From Stappia sp. (GTDB lineage: Bacteria; Pseudomonadota; Alphaproteobacteria; Rhizobiales; Stappiaceae), in contig PBLF01000007.1 of the NCBI GenBank assembly GCA_002722295.1, positions 1-62,133 of the forward strand: 62,133 nt of DNA, read 5' to 3'. Made by a program: the position numbers and the translations under genes. Shown piece by piece: positions 37,921-45,437 of this stretch (position 1 is its first letter; each line of letters opens with the position of its first letter). The notes below the pieces were generated by a model. It was given only the letters and a program-made list of their open reading frames with translations. It made no database searches and was not told the DNA's origin.

Positions 37921-39243
37921 ATGATGCCCAAGTTGACAAAGAGAATCGTTGAAGCCCTGGAGCGCGATCCTGACCGCGACGTGTTCGTTTGGGACGCGGA
38001 TGTGCGCGGATTTGGCGTGCGGGTGAAGCCGTCAGGGACGAAGACGTTCATCATCCAGTATCGGAACATAGAGCGCCGCACACGCCGGTTCGTGATCGGG
38101 CAGTATGGCGTTCTCACAGTCGAGGTCGCGCGCGACCTCGCCAAGAAGAAGCTGGCTTCGGTCATTGACGGCGCCGATCCTTCGCAGGAGCGTCGCTCGG
38201 CCCGCGAGGGGATGACGGTGGCGGAAGTCTGCGACTGGTATCTGGAAGAAGCTGAAGCCGGTCGCCTACTCGGCAGGAACCGGCGCCCCATCAAGGCGTC
38301 GTCAGTCTCCGGCGATCGCAGCCGCATCGAACAGCACATCAAGCCATTGATCGGCACGCGCGTCGTGGCCCATTTGAGGCTGGCCGACATCGAGAGCCTT
38401 CAGGCTGACATCGCCGCCGGAAGGTCGGCACAGGAGCGCCGGGCCGGACGCGGCGGACAAACCTCGGGCGGTGCTGGCGTCGCGGGCCGTGCGATCAGCA
38501 CGTTGCGCAGCCTGCTCAATCACGCGCGCCGGCTCGGGATCATCGAGCAGAGCCCGGCGAACGGTGTGCGGGTCATCGCCTCGAATAAGCTGAAGCGGCG
38601 TCTGAGCGCTGGCGAAGTCCGGCATCTCGGCAAGATCATGAAACAGATGGAGCGCGAGGGCGAGCATCCGACGGGTCTCGCGGCCATCCGCGTCATGCTG
38701 CTGACGGGCTTCCGCCGCATGGAAGTGCTGGCGATGCGGAAGGAGTGGGTCGAGCCTGACGATAATTGCGTAGCCTTCCCCGACACCAAATCCGGTGCGC
38801 AGATCAGGGCGGCCGGCGATGCGGCAATCATCGAACTAATGGCTCAGGGGCAGCGCAGCGCGTCGCCCTACGTCTTCCCGGCTGATTGGGGTGACGGCCA
38901 TTTCATCGGCGTCGTCCGTGTTCTCGACCGAGTATGCGGCCGCGCTGGCCTGGAGAAAGTGACGCCGCATGTCCTGCGCCACACCTTTGCGAGCATTGCG
39001 GCATCGCTCGGGTTCAGCGAACTGACGATCTCCGGCTTGCTCGGGCATGGGCCAAGGGGGGTGACACAACGCTACGTCCACCTCGACGCCGCTTTGGTGA
39101 TTGCCGCCGATCAGGTTTCGGCCGAGATCGCCCGGTTGCTTGACGGGGGCGAACTGCTCTCCATGAAGCAGGTGAAGCGCCTGCGCCATGCGGAGACGGC
39201 TGGGGCTTTCTCCGAAGCACGAGTGTCGTCGCTCTGTCGCTAG
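37921..39243 (+). CDS. Tyrosine recombinase/integrase
   Basis: From the ATG at 37921, preceded by GAAGGAG, it has 440 residues. The N-terminal arm-binding part has GFGVRVKPSGTKTFIIQYR, typical of phage P4-like integrases (DUF4102 type). The catalytic domain shows Arg in TGFRRMEVLAM, HVLRHTFAS (HxxR), LLGHGPRGVTQRY with the downstream His and the Tyr nucleophile. Its position next to the tRNA-Gly remnant identifies it as the island integrase. Confidence 0.95.
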   Translation: MMPKLTKRIVEALERDPDRDVFVWDADVRGFGVRVKPSGTKTFIIQYRNIERRTRRFVIGQYGVLTVEVARDLAKKKLASVIDGADPSQERRSAREGMTVAEVCDWYLEEAEAGRLLGRNRRPIKASSVSGDRSRIEQHIKPLIGTRVVAHLRLADIESLQADIAAGRSAQERRAGRGGQTSGGAGVAGRAISTLRSLLNHARRLGIIEQSPANGVRVIASNKLKRRLSAGEVRHLGKIMKQMEREGEHPTGLAAIRVMLLTGFRRMEVLAMRKEWVEPDDNCVAFPDTKSGAQIRAAGDAAIIELMAQGQRSASPYVFPADWGDGHFIGVVRVLDRVCGRAGLEKVTPHVLRHTFASIAASLGFSELTISGLLGHGPRGVTQRYVHLDAALVIAADQVSAEIARLLDGGELLSMKQVKRLRHAETAGAFSEARVSSLCR

Positions 39244-39380
39244 TTGTGACGCAGCTCAACCATCCTCGCCTCAGACTTCGAAGTGGACCCGTTCAACGAG
39301 GATCAGCCTGATTTGTTAAATGGGCTGCCAGAACGTCAGAAGGGAACGTTACGGCCATAAAGGAAGCGCATCGGTCATTC

Positions 39381-39827
39381 TCACTTTGTGCAGTTGGGCA
39401 TTCCTAAGAATTTTTCGAACGCGGCCAGCGTCTGCTCCGACACGTGATGCTCGATGCCTTCGCCGTCGATCTCCGCTGTTTCCTCCGGCACTCCGAGGGC
39501 GACCAGGAACTGAACGACGATGAGGTGGCGTGACCGCACCCGGTCGGCAAGCTGCTTGCCTTCCTCGGTCAGGAAGATTCCGCGATAGGGACGCGACGTC
39601 GCCAAACCTTGCCGTTTCAGTCTCGCGACAGCCTTGGTTGCGGTAGGTTGCGCCACGCCCATTCGCGCGGCGATGTCCGCGACCCTCGCCTCTCCATTGA
39701 TTTCAATCAGGTCGCCGATCATCTCGACGTAGTCCTCGATGAGCGCGCTTGCCTGACATTCCCGGACATGCGCGAAGCGCCGCGCGTGCTGGGCTGGGCG
39801 GGGTGGCGAGTTGTTGGGCTTAGTCAT
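39381..39827 (-). CDS. mntR: Manganese-dependent transcriptional regulator MntR
   Basis: DtxR-family repressor of manganese uptake. From the ATG at 39827 it has 148 residues, close to the E. coli MntR size. The N-terminal HTH has VADIAARMGVAQPTATKAVARLKRQGL. The metal-binding/dimer domain has Glu-rich segments and GEGIEHHVSEQTLAAFEKFL, with the usual His and Glu ligands. A frame extension to a TTG at 39866 is less likely. Divergent from mntH; candidate MntR boxes lie between them. Confidence 0.92.
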   Translation of the reverse strand: MTKPNNSPPRPAQHARRFAHVRECQASALIEDYVEMIGDLIEINGEARVADIAARMGVAQPTATKAVARLKRQGLATSRPYRGIFLTEEGKQLADRVRSRHLIVVQFLVALGVPEETAEIDGEGIEHHVSEQTLAAFEKFLGMPNCTK

Positions 39828-39872
39828 CTGTACCGGTTGTTCACCTGATCGGAGAGATGAGCTCAAGGCTCA

Positions 39873-39893
39873 AATTTAGCCAAGGGTAAAATT
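39873..39893. promoter_or_regulatory. Candidate MntR box near mntR
   Basis: AATTTAGCC and GGTAAAATT, 7 of 9 bases symmetric around AAG, lie just upstream of the mntR start. This imperfect dyad resembles DtxR/MntR operators and could give autoregulation. It is less perfect than the site before mntH. Confidence 0.45.
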
Positions 39894-39956
39894 GTTTCCA
39901 CGAATTGGCAAACTCAACGGACCAAGTCCATGCTTCACACTTATTATTTTAGCCTA

Positions 39957-39984
39957 TTGCACATAATATAGCATCAGCTATAAA
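39957..39984 (+). promoter_or_regulatory. mntH promoter with overlapping MntR box
   Basis: TTGCAC (39957-39962) and TATAAA (39979-39984) are separated by 16 nt and make a plausible sigma-70 promoter. The palindrome TATAGC-ATCA-GCTATA (39967-39982) lies over the spacer and -10. The half-site TATAGC resembles known MntR operators. Bound MntR would block RNA polymerase when manganese is sufficient. Confidence 0.7.
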
Positions 39985-40015
39985 ATCTCTTGCAACCGCA
40001 TCAGGACATACCCTC

Positions 40016-41302
40016 ATGTACGACACAGAGCGCACGCGCAACGGGATGGCTGCGGTGCTATCCGGCGAGCGTCGCGGGATTTCCGGTCGCCTCCTTTTTG
40101 CCGGACCAGCGGTGATCGCCTCGATCGCCTATGTCGATCCGGGCAATTTCGCGACAAACATCCAGGCCGGCGCAGGCTATGGATATCAGCTGCTCTGGGT
40201 GGTGCTGCTGGCAAACCTGATTGCCATGCTTTTTCAGGCATTGTCCGCCCGCCTAGGCATCGTGACAGAGAAAAACCTTGCCGAAATGTCGCGCGACCAC
40301 TTTCCTGCGCCGGTTGTCTGGGTGATGTGGGCGGTCAGCGAAGTGGCGGCCATGGCGACTGACCTGGCCGAGTTTCTCGGTGGCGCGATTGGTCTTGCGC
40401 TGCTTTTCGATCTGCCGATCTTCTGGGGCATGGTTGTCACCGCCACAGTGACATACGGCATCCTGATATTCGAGAAACAGGGTTTTCGGCCGATGGAACT
40501 GATCATCGGTACGATGGTCTCAATCATCGGTCTTTGTTACCTTATTGAGTTGTTGATAGCCCCGGTCGACTGGGGACAGGCGGCTGTCGGACTGGTCAGG
40601 CCGCAGCTTCCTGACGCTGCTGCACTGACAATCACAGTCGGCATCATCGGCGCTACAGTGATGCCGCATGCTATCTACCTGCATTCGAGCCTGACCCAGT
40701 CGCGCGTCCGGATCCGGAATGAAAATGACCGCCGCAAGGTGCTGCGTTACTCCAACATCGAGGTAGTGATCGCCCTCGCCATCGCGGGAATGGTCAACAT
40801 GGCGATGGTCATCATGGCCGCAAGCGCCTTTCATCAGGGCAACAGTGACGTCGCCGAAATCGAGACCGCCTATCATATGTTGACGCCGTTGCTTGGAACT
40901 GCGGCCGCTTCCGTGTTCCTCGTTTCCCTGATCACCTCGGGCGTTTCAAGCTCTGTGGTGGGAACCATGGCGGGGCAAACGATCATGCAGGGCTTTCTAC
41001 ATTTCCATGTCCCGATATGGCTGCGGCGCCTCGTCACGATGGTGCCGGCCTTCGTGGTCGTCGCGATGGGCGTCAACCCGACCCAGGCGTTGGTAATGAG
41101 CCAAGTCGTGTTGTCGATCGCCCTGCCTGTGCCGATGATAGCCCTCATCATATTCACCTCTCGTCGGGACGTCATGGGCGAATACGCAATGCGGCCGGTC
41201 GTACGGTGTCTTGCGTTCATCGGGGCTACGATCGTTCTTGGACTGAATTTTACGTTGCTCGCGAACGTGTTTGGCATCTCTGTGCCGTTTCTGGCGGGTT
41301 GA
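40016..41302 (+). CDS. mntH: Nramp-family divalent metal (Mn2+) transporter MntH
   Basis: Proton-coupled Mn2+/Fe2+ importer in the inner membrane, 428 residues, eleven hydrophobic segments. TM1 carries the metal-binding motif DPGNFATN, and TM6 carries VMPHAIYLHSSL with Met and His of the MPH motif. Divergent mntR and the box at 39967 indicate Mn-dependent repression. The nearby CDF exporter may balance metal content. Confidence 0.95.
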   Translation: MYDTERTRNGMAAVLSGERRGISGRLLFAGPAVIASIAYVDPGNFATNIQAGAGYGYQLLWVVLLANLIAMLFQALSARLGIVTEKNLAEMSRDHFPAPVVWVMWAVSEVAAMATDLAEFLGGAIGLALLFDLPIFWGMVVTATVTYGILIFEKQGFRPMELIIGTMVSIIGLCYLIELLIAPVDWGQAAVGLVRPQLPDAAALTITVGIIGATVMPHAIYLHSSLTQSRVRIRNENDRRKVLRYSNIEVVIALAIAGMVNMAMVIMAASAFHQGNSDVAEIETAYHMLTPLLGTAAASVFLVSLITSGVSSSVVGTMAGQTIMQGFLHFHVPIWLRRLVTMVPAFVVVAMGVNPTQALVMSQVVLSIALPVPMIALIIFTSRRDVMGEYAMRPVVRCLAFIGATIVLGLNFTLLANVFGISVPFLAG

Positions 41303-41437
41303 GGGGGACGCATCCCGATTCCGAAACGGCTGACCTGTTCGTTCACTCTTCGCGACACATGGTCCAGAGCCATGTGGGGTTGGGAAAAATTCGAGAGGGC
41401 ATTGTGACGGGTACGAAAGCATGGCGGAAATAGAAAA

Positions 41438-42355
41438 ATGAACTCGCAAACCAATAGACAGGATGACGGCCACGACCACGCAACATCGGTGACTGCCGGC
41501 AATGAGTGGCGGATTCGGCTCGTCTTCATTTTCACCGCCAGCTACGCCGCTGTGCAGGCAATCGGCGGTTGGCTCTCCGGTTCACTCGCGCTGATCGCAG
41601 ACTCAGGCCATATGGTGTCGGATGCGGCAGCCCTGCTACTAGCGCTGATCGCCTATCGCGTGGCTCGCCGGCCCGCGGACAACACACGGACCTACGGGTT
41701 CCATCGCGTGCGCGTGCTTGCCGCACTGGCAAACGGAGCGACCTTGCTTCTTCTGGTCGCCTGGATCGCGTGGGAAGCCGTCGACCGCATCAACCAGCCG
41801 GTTGAGGTTCTGGCGGGTCCGATGCTCGCCGTCGCGACGGTGGGGCTGCTGGTCAATCTGGCGGGAGCCTGGATCCTTATGCGAGGTTCCCAGGGTGACA
41901 GCAACCTTCGCGGAGCGTTGCTTCATGTCGTCGGCGACCTTCTGGGATCGGTTGGGGCCATCGCTGCCGCCATCGGCATCATGCTGACGGGTTGGACGGT
42001 CCTCGATCCAATCCTTTCGGTTCTGGTAGCACTTCTGGTGGTCCGCTCGGCCTGGACACTGGTGAGTGAATCGATCCGCGTACTGCTGCAGGCGGTGCCG
42101 CGCGGGCTGTATGCCAGCAACGTCGAACGGGAACTCAGCGAGTTACCGGAGGTGGAGGAAGCGGGTCATTTTCATGCGTGGACGCTGACGGACGACACCG
42201 TCGTCGCCACGGTTCATGTCACGCCGGCACCGGGGAGCGATCCGCTTCAGTTGCCTTCCGCAATCACGGCCTGGCTGAAGGAGCGCTACGCGATCGATCA
42301 TGTGACGGTTCAGGTCGATCCTCGCGGCGCCCTTCGTCGAGCTGGTACGATATGA
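41438..42355 (+). CDS. Cation diffusion facilitator (Zn/Cd-type exporter)
   Basis: A 305-residue CDF antiporter with six TM segments and a cytoplasmic C-terminal domain (VEEAGHFHAWTLTDDTVVATVHV). Transport-site motifs are HMVSD in TM2 and HVVGD in TM5, the HD-HD arrangement usual for Zn2+/Cd2+ (ZitB/CzcD-like). The N terminus has His/Asp residues (DDGHDHA). It lies 135 bp after mntH on the same strand and is convergent with ccdA. Confidence 0.93.
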   Translation: MNSQTNRQDDGHDHATSVTAGNEWRIRLVFIFTASYAAVQAIGGWLSGSLALIADSGHMVSDAAALLLALIAYRVARRPADNTRTYGFHRVRVLAALANGATLLLLVAWIAWEAVDRINQPVEVLAGPMLAVATVGLLVNLAGAWILMRGSQGDSNLRGALLHVVGDLLGSVGAIAAAIGIMLTGWTVLDPILSVLVALLVVRSAWTLVSESIRVLLQAVPRGLYASNVERELSELPEVEEAGHFHAWTLTDDTVVATVHVTPAPGSDPLQLPSAITAWLKERYAIDHVTVQVDPRGALRRAGTI

Positions 42356-42384
42356 CCTCTAAGGTTTCACGCGATTGACTGGTC

Positions 42385-43122
42385 TTAGCCAATCGACCCG
42401 AAAACCGGAAATTTCTCCAGCAGCCAGAACGCGAACCAGGTCATGTAGCCGCTCACCATGGCAAGGCCCATGATGATCATGATGACGCCAGCGGTCACCT
42501 GCAGCGCTCGCCCGGTCTTACGTAGGCTGGGAAGGAATGCAATCAGTCGATCTGTGAAAAGCGCGGCCAGAAAGAAGGGTATTCCCAGGCCAAGGGAGTA
42601 GAGAGCCAAGAGCGCGACGCCGTCCAGTGCCGTCGCCGACACAGCGCTGACTGTCAGGATCGCCCCGAGAATCGGGCCGATGCAAGGCGTCCAGCCGAAC
42701 GCGAATGCCAGACCAAGCAAGTATGCGCCCGTCGGCCCGCCCGTGAACAGGCTGCCGTGGTAGCGGACGTCCCTTTGCAGCATGGGCAGTCGCAGAAGCC
42801 CGGTGGTGAAAAGGCCGAAGATTATGACAATGACACCGCCGATGATGCCGGCTTCGTAACTGTAGGCGCGAAGCGACTGGCCAAGGGCGGTGGCTCCCGC
42901 TCCCAGTATGACGAACACCGTCGAGAAACCAAGGATGAAACATATACTCAGCCAGGCGACGGACATCTTATTGTCCGGATCGCTGCGTTCAGCCCGGGTG
43001 GAGTTGCCGGCTATAAACGACACATAGCCCGGCACCAGCGGAAGCACGCAGGGCGACAGGAAGGAAATGGCACCGGCAGCGATCGCCGCCACCACGCCGA
43101 TATTTGAGATCTCGAATTCCAT
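42385..43122 (-). CDS. ccdA: CcdA-type membrane thiol:disulfide carrier
   Basis: A 245-residue inner membrane protein with six TM segments. The two redox cysteines are in FLSPCVLPLVPGY (Cys25) and GWTPCIGPILG. CcdA passes electrons from cytoplasmic thioredoxin to periplasmic thiol proteins, for cytochrome c maturation or for DsbA-like partners. No cytochrome c maturation genes are near. Its promoter is one of the repeated MerR-type sites, with a -10 so close to the ATG that the mRNA may be leaderless. Confidence 0.92.
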   Translation of the reverse strand: MEFEISNIGVVAAIAAGAISFLSPCVLPLVPGYVSFIAGNSTRAERSDPDNKMSVAWLSICFILGFSTVFVILGAGATALGQSLRAYSYEAGIIGGVIVIIFGLFTTGLLRLPMLQRDVRYHGSLFTGGPTGAYLLGLAFAFGWTPCIGPILGAILTVSAVSATALDGVALLALYSLGLGIPFFLAALFTDRLIAFLPSLRKTGRALQVTAGVIMIIMGLAMVSGYMTWFAFWLLEKFPVFGSIG

Positions 43123-43127
43123 GCCCG

Positions 43128-43158
43128 CGTATACAAGCTCATCCCGCTAGAGGGTCAA
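43128..43158 (-). promoter_or_regulatory. MerR-type promoter of ccdA
   Basis: On the minus strand: TTGACC (-35, 43158-43153), spacer of 19 nt beginning CTCTAGCGGGATGAG, then TATACG (-10, 43133-43128). A spacer of 19-20 nt is the mark of promoters that need a MerR-family activator. The first 24 bases form the left arm of a perfect inverted repeat with the divergent promoter. The ccdA ATG starts at 43122, about where transcription should start. Confidence 0.7.
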
Positions 43159-43178
43159 TGCGCTGCAGCAGCGACATC

Positions 43179-43209
43179 TTGACCCTCTAGCGGGATGAGC
43201 TTTTACAAA
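43179..43209 (+). promoter_or_regulatory. MerR-type promoter of the acyltransferase-like gene
   Basis: TTGACC (43179-43184), a 19-nt spacer with CTCTAGCGGGATGAG, then TACAAA (43204-43209). Bases 43179-43202 are the exact reverse complement of 43135-43158, so two identical activator sites face away from each other with 20 nt between. Confidence 0.7.
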
Positions 43210-43259
43210 ATGTTTTCGCGGAGAGGAGAAGCGATATCGAGACAATATCCCGTGTTTAC

Positions 43260-43958
43260 ATGGTCGATGCGTGGCGCGGTCTGGCAATTGCCGGCGTAGT
43301 GCTGTTCCACTTTGTGTGGGACCTCGAATTTACTGGTTTCATTTCAGGCATCGCATACCATCCCCTCTGGCTTGGATTCGGGCGTGTGCTTGCCGGAAGC
43401 TTCATGATGCTGGTCGGGGTCGGACTTGCTTTGGCGTCCCGCACTCCGTTCCGCGCGGCCGCTTATCTGCGCCGTCTTGCGAAGATCGGCATCTCAGCAG
43501 CAGCCATTACACTGGTGACATGGCACGTTTTTCCGGCAACGTTCATTTACTTCGGCATCCTGCACGCGATCGCCGTCGCAACATTGGTTGGCTCTTTCTT
43601 CCAGCGTACACCTTGGTGGTTAAGTCTTGCCGCTGGCCTTGCCATTGTACTAGTCCCTTCTTTTTGGCAGTCGGAACTCTTCGACACACGCTGGCTCGCC
43701 TGGATCGGATTTGCGCAGAGCGTGCCGCCGAGTAACGATTTCGTACCGATCTTCCCGTGGGTTGGCATTACTCTTATCGGGATGGCGGGAACAAAAGTGC
43801 TGGTCGATAGGAGGAAAGAAAGCGCACTCGACCGCTTCTTGCCGGCTGGCCATTCAGGGGATGCACTCGTCTGGATGGGGAAGCACAGCCTGATGATCTA
43901 TCTGCTGCACCAGCCGATCATGCTGGCGATCATTATACCGCTTGCTCGGATCTTCTAG
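43260..43958 (+). CDS. Acyltransferase-like membrane protein (DUF1624/heparan-acetyltransferase family)
   Basis: A 232-residue protein with about seven hydrophobic segments. It opens with VDAWRGLAIAGVVLFHFVWDLE, the DxxRG...H stretch of the DUF1624/heparan-alpha-glucosaminide N-acetyltransferase family, and ends with MGKHSLMIYLLHQPIM, also typical. Homologues are thought to acylate envelope sugars, but none of this group is well characterised. The start may be slightly off: a purine-rich GGAGAGGAGA lies 30 nt upstream with no ATG/GTG/TTG in frame nearby. Transcribed from a MerR-type promoter. Confidence 0.8.
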   Translation: MVDAWRGLAIAGVVLFHFVWDLEFTGFISGIAYHPLWLGFGRVLAGSFMMLVGVGLALASRTPFRAAAYLRRLAKIGISAAAITLVTWHVFPATFIYFGILHAIAVATLVGSFFQRTPWWLSLAAGLAIVLVPSFWQSELFDTRWLAWIGFAQSVPPSNDFVPIFPWVGITLIGMAGTKVLVDRRKESALDRFLPAGHSGDALVWMGKHSLMIYLLHQPIMLAIIIPLARIF

Positions 43959-44034
43959 GTCGCGAGCTCTAATAGAGTGCGTACTCCCTTGCAGCGGCCT
44001 GCCGGATTTGAACGGCTCCGACTGAGATCGTTAT

Positions 44035-44148
44035 TCAAGACGACGCATCCTTTTTTTCATCGTCTTCCACCAATTCGTACCACATAGCGTTAAGGACGGC
44101 GAAGGCGGCAGCGAGCGGCAGGCCAAGTAGCCAAGCGAAGTACCACAT
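44035..44148 (-). CDS. cydX: Cytochrome bd oxidase small subunit CydX
   Basis: A 37-residue single-TM protein: MWYFAWLLGLPLAAAFAVLN followed by MWYELVEDDEKK. This is the CydX/YbgT pattern (WYFAWxLG, then an acidic tail). It stabilises the haem site of cytochrome bd in the inner membrane. The start at 44148 is chosen because homology begins there; the frame runs 24 codons further upstream. It follows cydB by 125 bp. Confidence 0.9.
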   Translation of the reverse strand: MWYFAWLLGLPLAAAFAVLNAMWYELVEDDEKKDASS

Positions 44149-44273
44149 GAAGCTTGTCCTTTCTAACCGCATTGAGCCGGAAACAGCTTCCCGATTTTCG
44201 ACCCAATGTGGCGGTTTCAAAAATTTCTATGCAATTCCGGACGCAGAACCGGTTTCCACTTGTGCAGGAATGG

Positions 44274-45431
44274 CTAATAAGCGTGGCCGGAGCCATCGCT
44301 GATTTCTTTCTCGTCCACCTTGCCCCATAGAACGCGGTAGACCCACGTGGTGTAGAGCGCGATGATGGGCAGGAAGATCCCCGTCGAAACCAGCATGATG
44401 AATAGCGTCAAGTGGCTCGATGAGGCGTCCCAGACGGTCAGGCTCGAATTCGGGTCGATCGACGACGGTAGGATAAACGGGAACATCGCCAGTCCGACGG
44501 TGGCGATGATGCCGAGAACCGACAGCCCGCTCGACAGAAGCGTCAGCACCTCACGGCGCAGGGCGAGGAACCGCAGCGCCAGAAGTGAACCTGCAAAGCC
44601 GAGCGCGGGCGCCGCAAGCGTCCATGGTTGGGCGGCGTAGTTGGCGAACCAGAAGCCGGCGCCCTGTTCAGCGGTCTTTGCGAGCGGGTTGGATGGCCCG
44701 TCGGTGACGATGTCGGAGACGAAGCGGTAGCCTTCGATGCCAACCGCAACCCACAGGCCGCCAAGCGCAAACAGGACGACGGTGGCCGTCGCCGCGAGCG
44801 TGCCGAAGCGTCGGGCGCGATCAGCGACCGGGCCGCTGGTCTTTAGCACTAGCCATGATGCGCCATGCATGACCAACATCGTCACTGACAGGAGCCCGCA
44901 CAGGAGCGCGAAGGGATTGAGCAACTCCAACAGGGTCGAGCCGTCGTAGAAGATGCGCAAATCGGGGCCGAGATGGAAGGGAATGCCCTGTAGCACATTG
45001 CCGACCGCAACGCCGAAGATCAGCGTTGGGACGATGCCACCGATGAACAGGGCCCAGTCCCAGCTGGCGCGCCAGCGCGGGCTTTCGCTTTTGGAGCGGT
45101 ACTTGAAGCCGACCGGGCGAAGGATGAGTGCGGCGATGATGGCGAACATGGCGAGGTAGAAGCTGGAGAACGATACGGCGTAGAGCGGCGGCCATGCGGC
45201 GAAGATCGCGCCCGCGCCGAGGATGAGCCACACCTGGTTGCCTTCCCAGATCGGTCCGACCGCGTTGATGACGACGCGGCGCTCGAGGTCGGATTTCGCC
45301 ACGAAGGGCAGCAGGGTCTGGGTGCCGAGGTCGAAGCCGTCCATCACCGCGAAGCCGATAACGAGAATGCCGAGCAGCAGCCACCAGATCAGACGCAGGG
45401 TCTGGTAATCGATGAGTTCGTGCAGAATCAT
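44274..45431 (-). CDS. cydB: Cytochrome bd ubiquinol oxidase subunit II
   Basis: A 385-residue membrane protein, near the E. coli CydB length. Motifs: [30 protein letters not shown] at the N terminus and [26 protein letters not shown], both characteristic. It partners CydA in the haem b/d oxidase that reduces O2 with quinol electrons. It starts 6 nt after cydA. Confidence 0.97.
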   Translation of the reverse strand: MILHELIDYQTLRLIWWLLLGILVIGFAVMDGFDLGTQTLLPFVAKSDLERRVVINAVGPIWEGNQVWLILGAGAIFAAWPPLYAVSFSSFYLAMFAIIAALILRPVGFKYRSKSESPRWRASWDWALFIGGIVPTLIFGVAVGNVLQGIPFHLGPDLRIFYDGSTLLELLNPFALLCGLLSVTMLVMHGASWLVLKTSGPVADRARRFGTLAATATVVLFALGGLWVAVGIEGYRFVSDIVTDGPSNPLAKTAEQGAGFWFANYAAQPWTLAAPALGFAGSLLALRFLALRREVLTLLSSGLSVLGIIATVGLAMFPFILPSSIDPNSSLTVWDASSSHLTLFIMLVSTGIFLPIIALYTTWVYRVLWGKVDEKEISDGSGHAY

Positions 45432-45437
45432 GAGGGC

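Noticed and set aside
43135..43202. 24-bp inverted repeat considered as a terminator or transposon end
   Set aside because: It lies between divergent starts, lacks a T-tract as a hairpin end, and both arms match the promoter motif found at two other loci.
43959..44034. GCCGGATTTGAACGGCT stretch considered as a tRNA fragment
   Set aside because: It does not extend into a T arm plus acceptor with CCA and shows no match to a tRNA body, unlike the segment at 37622-37666.
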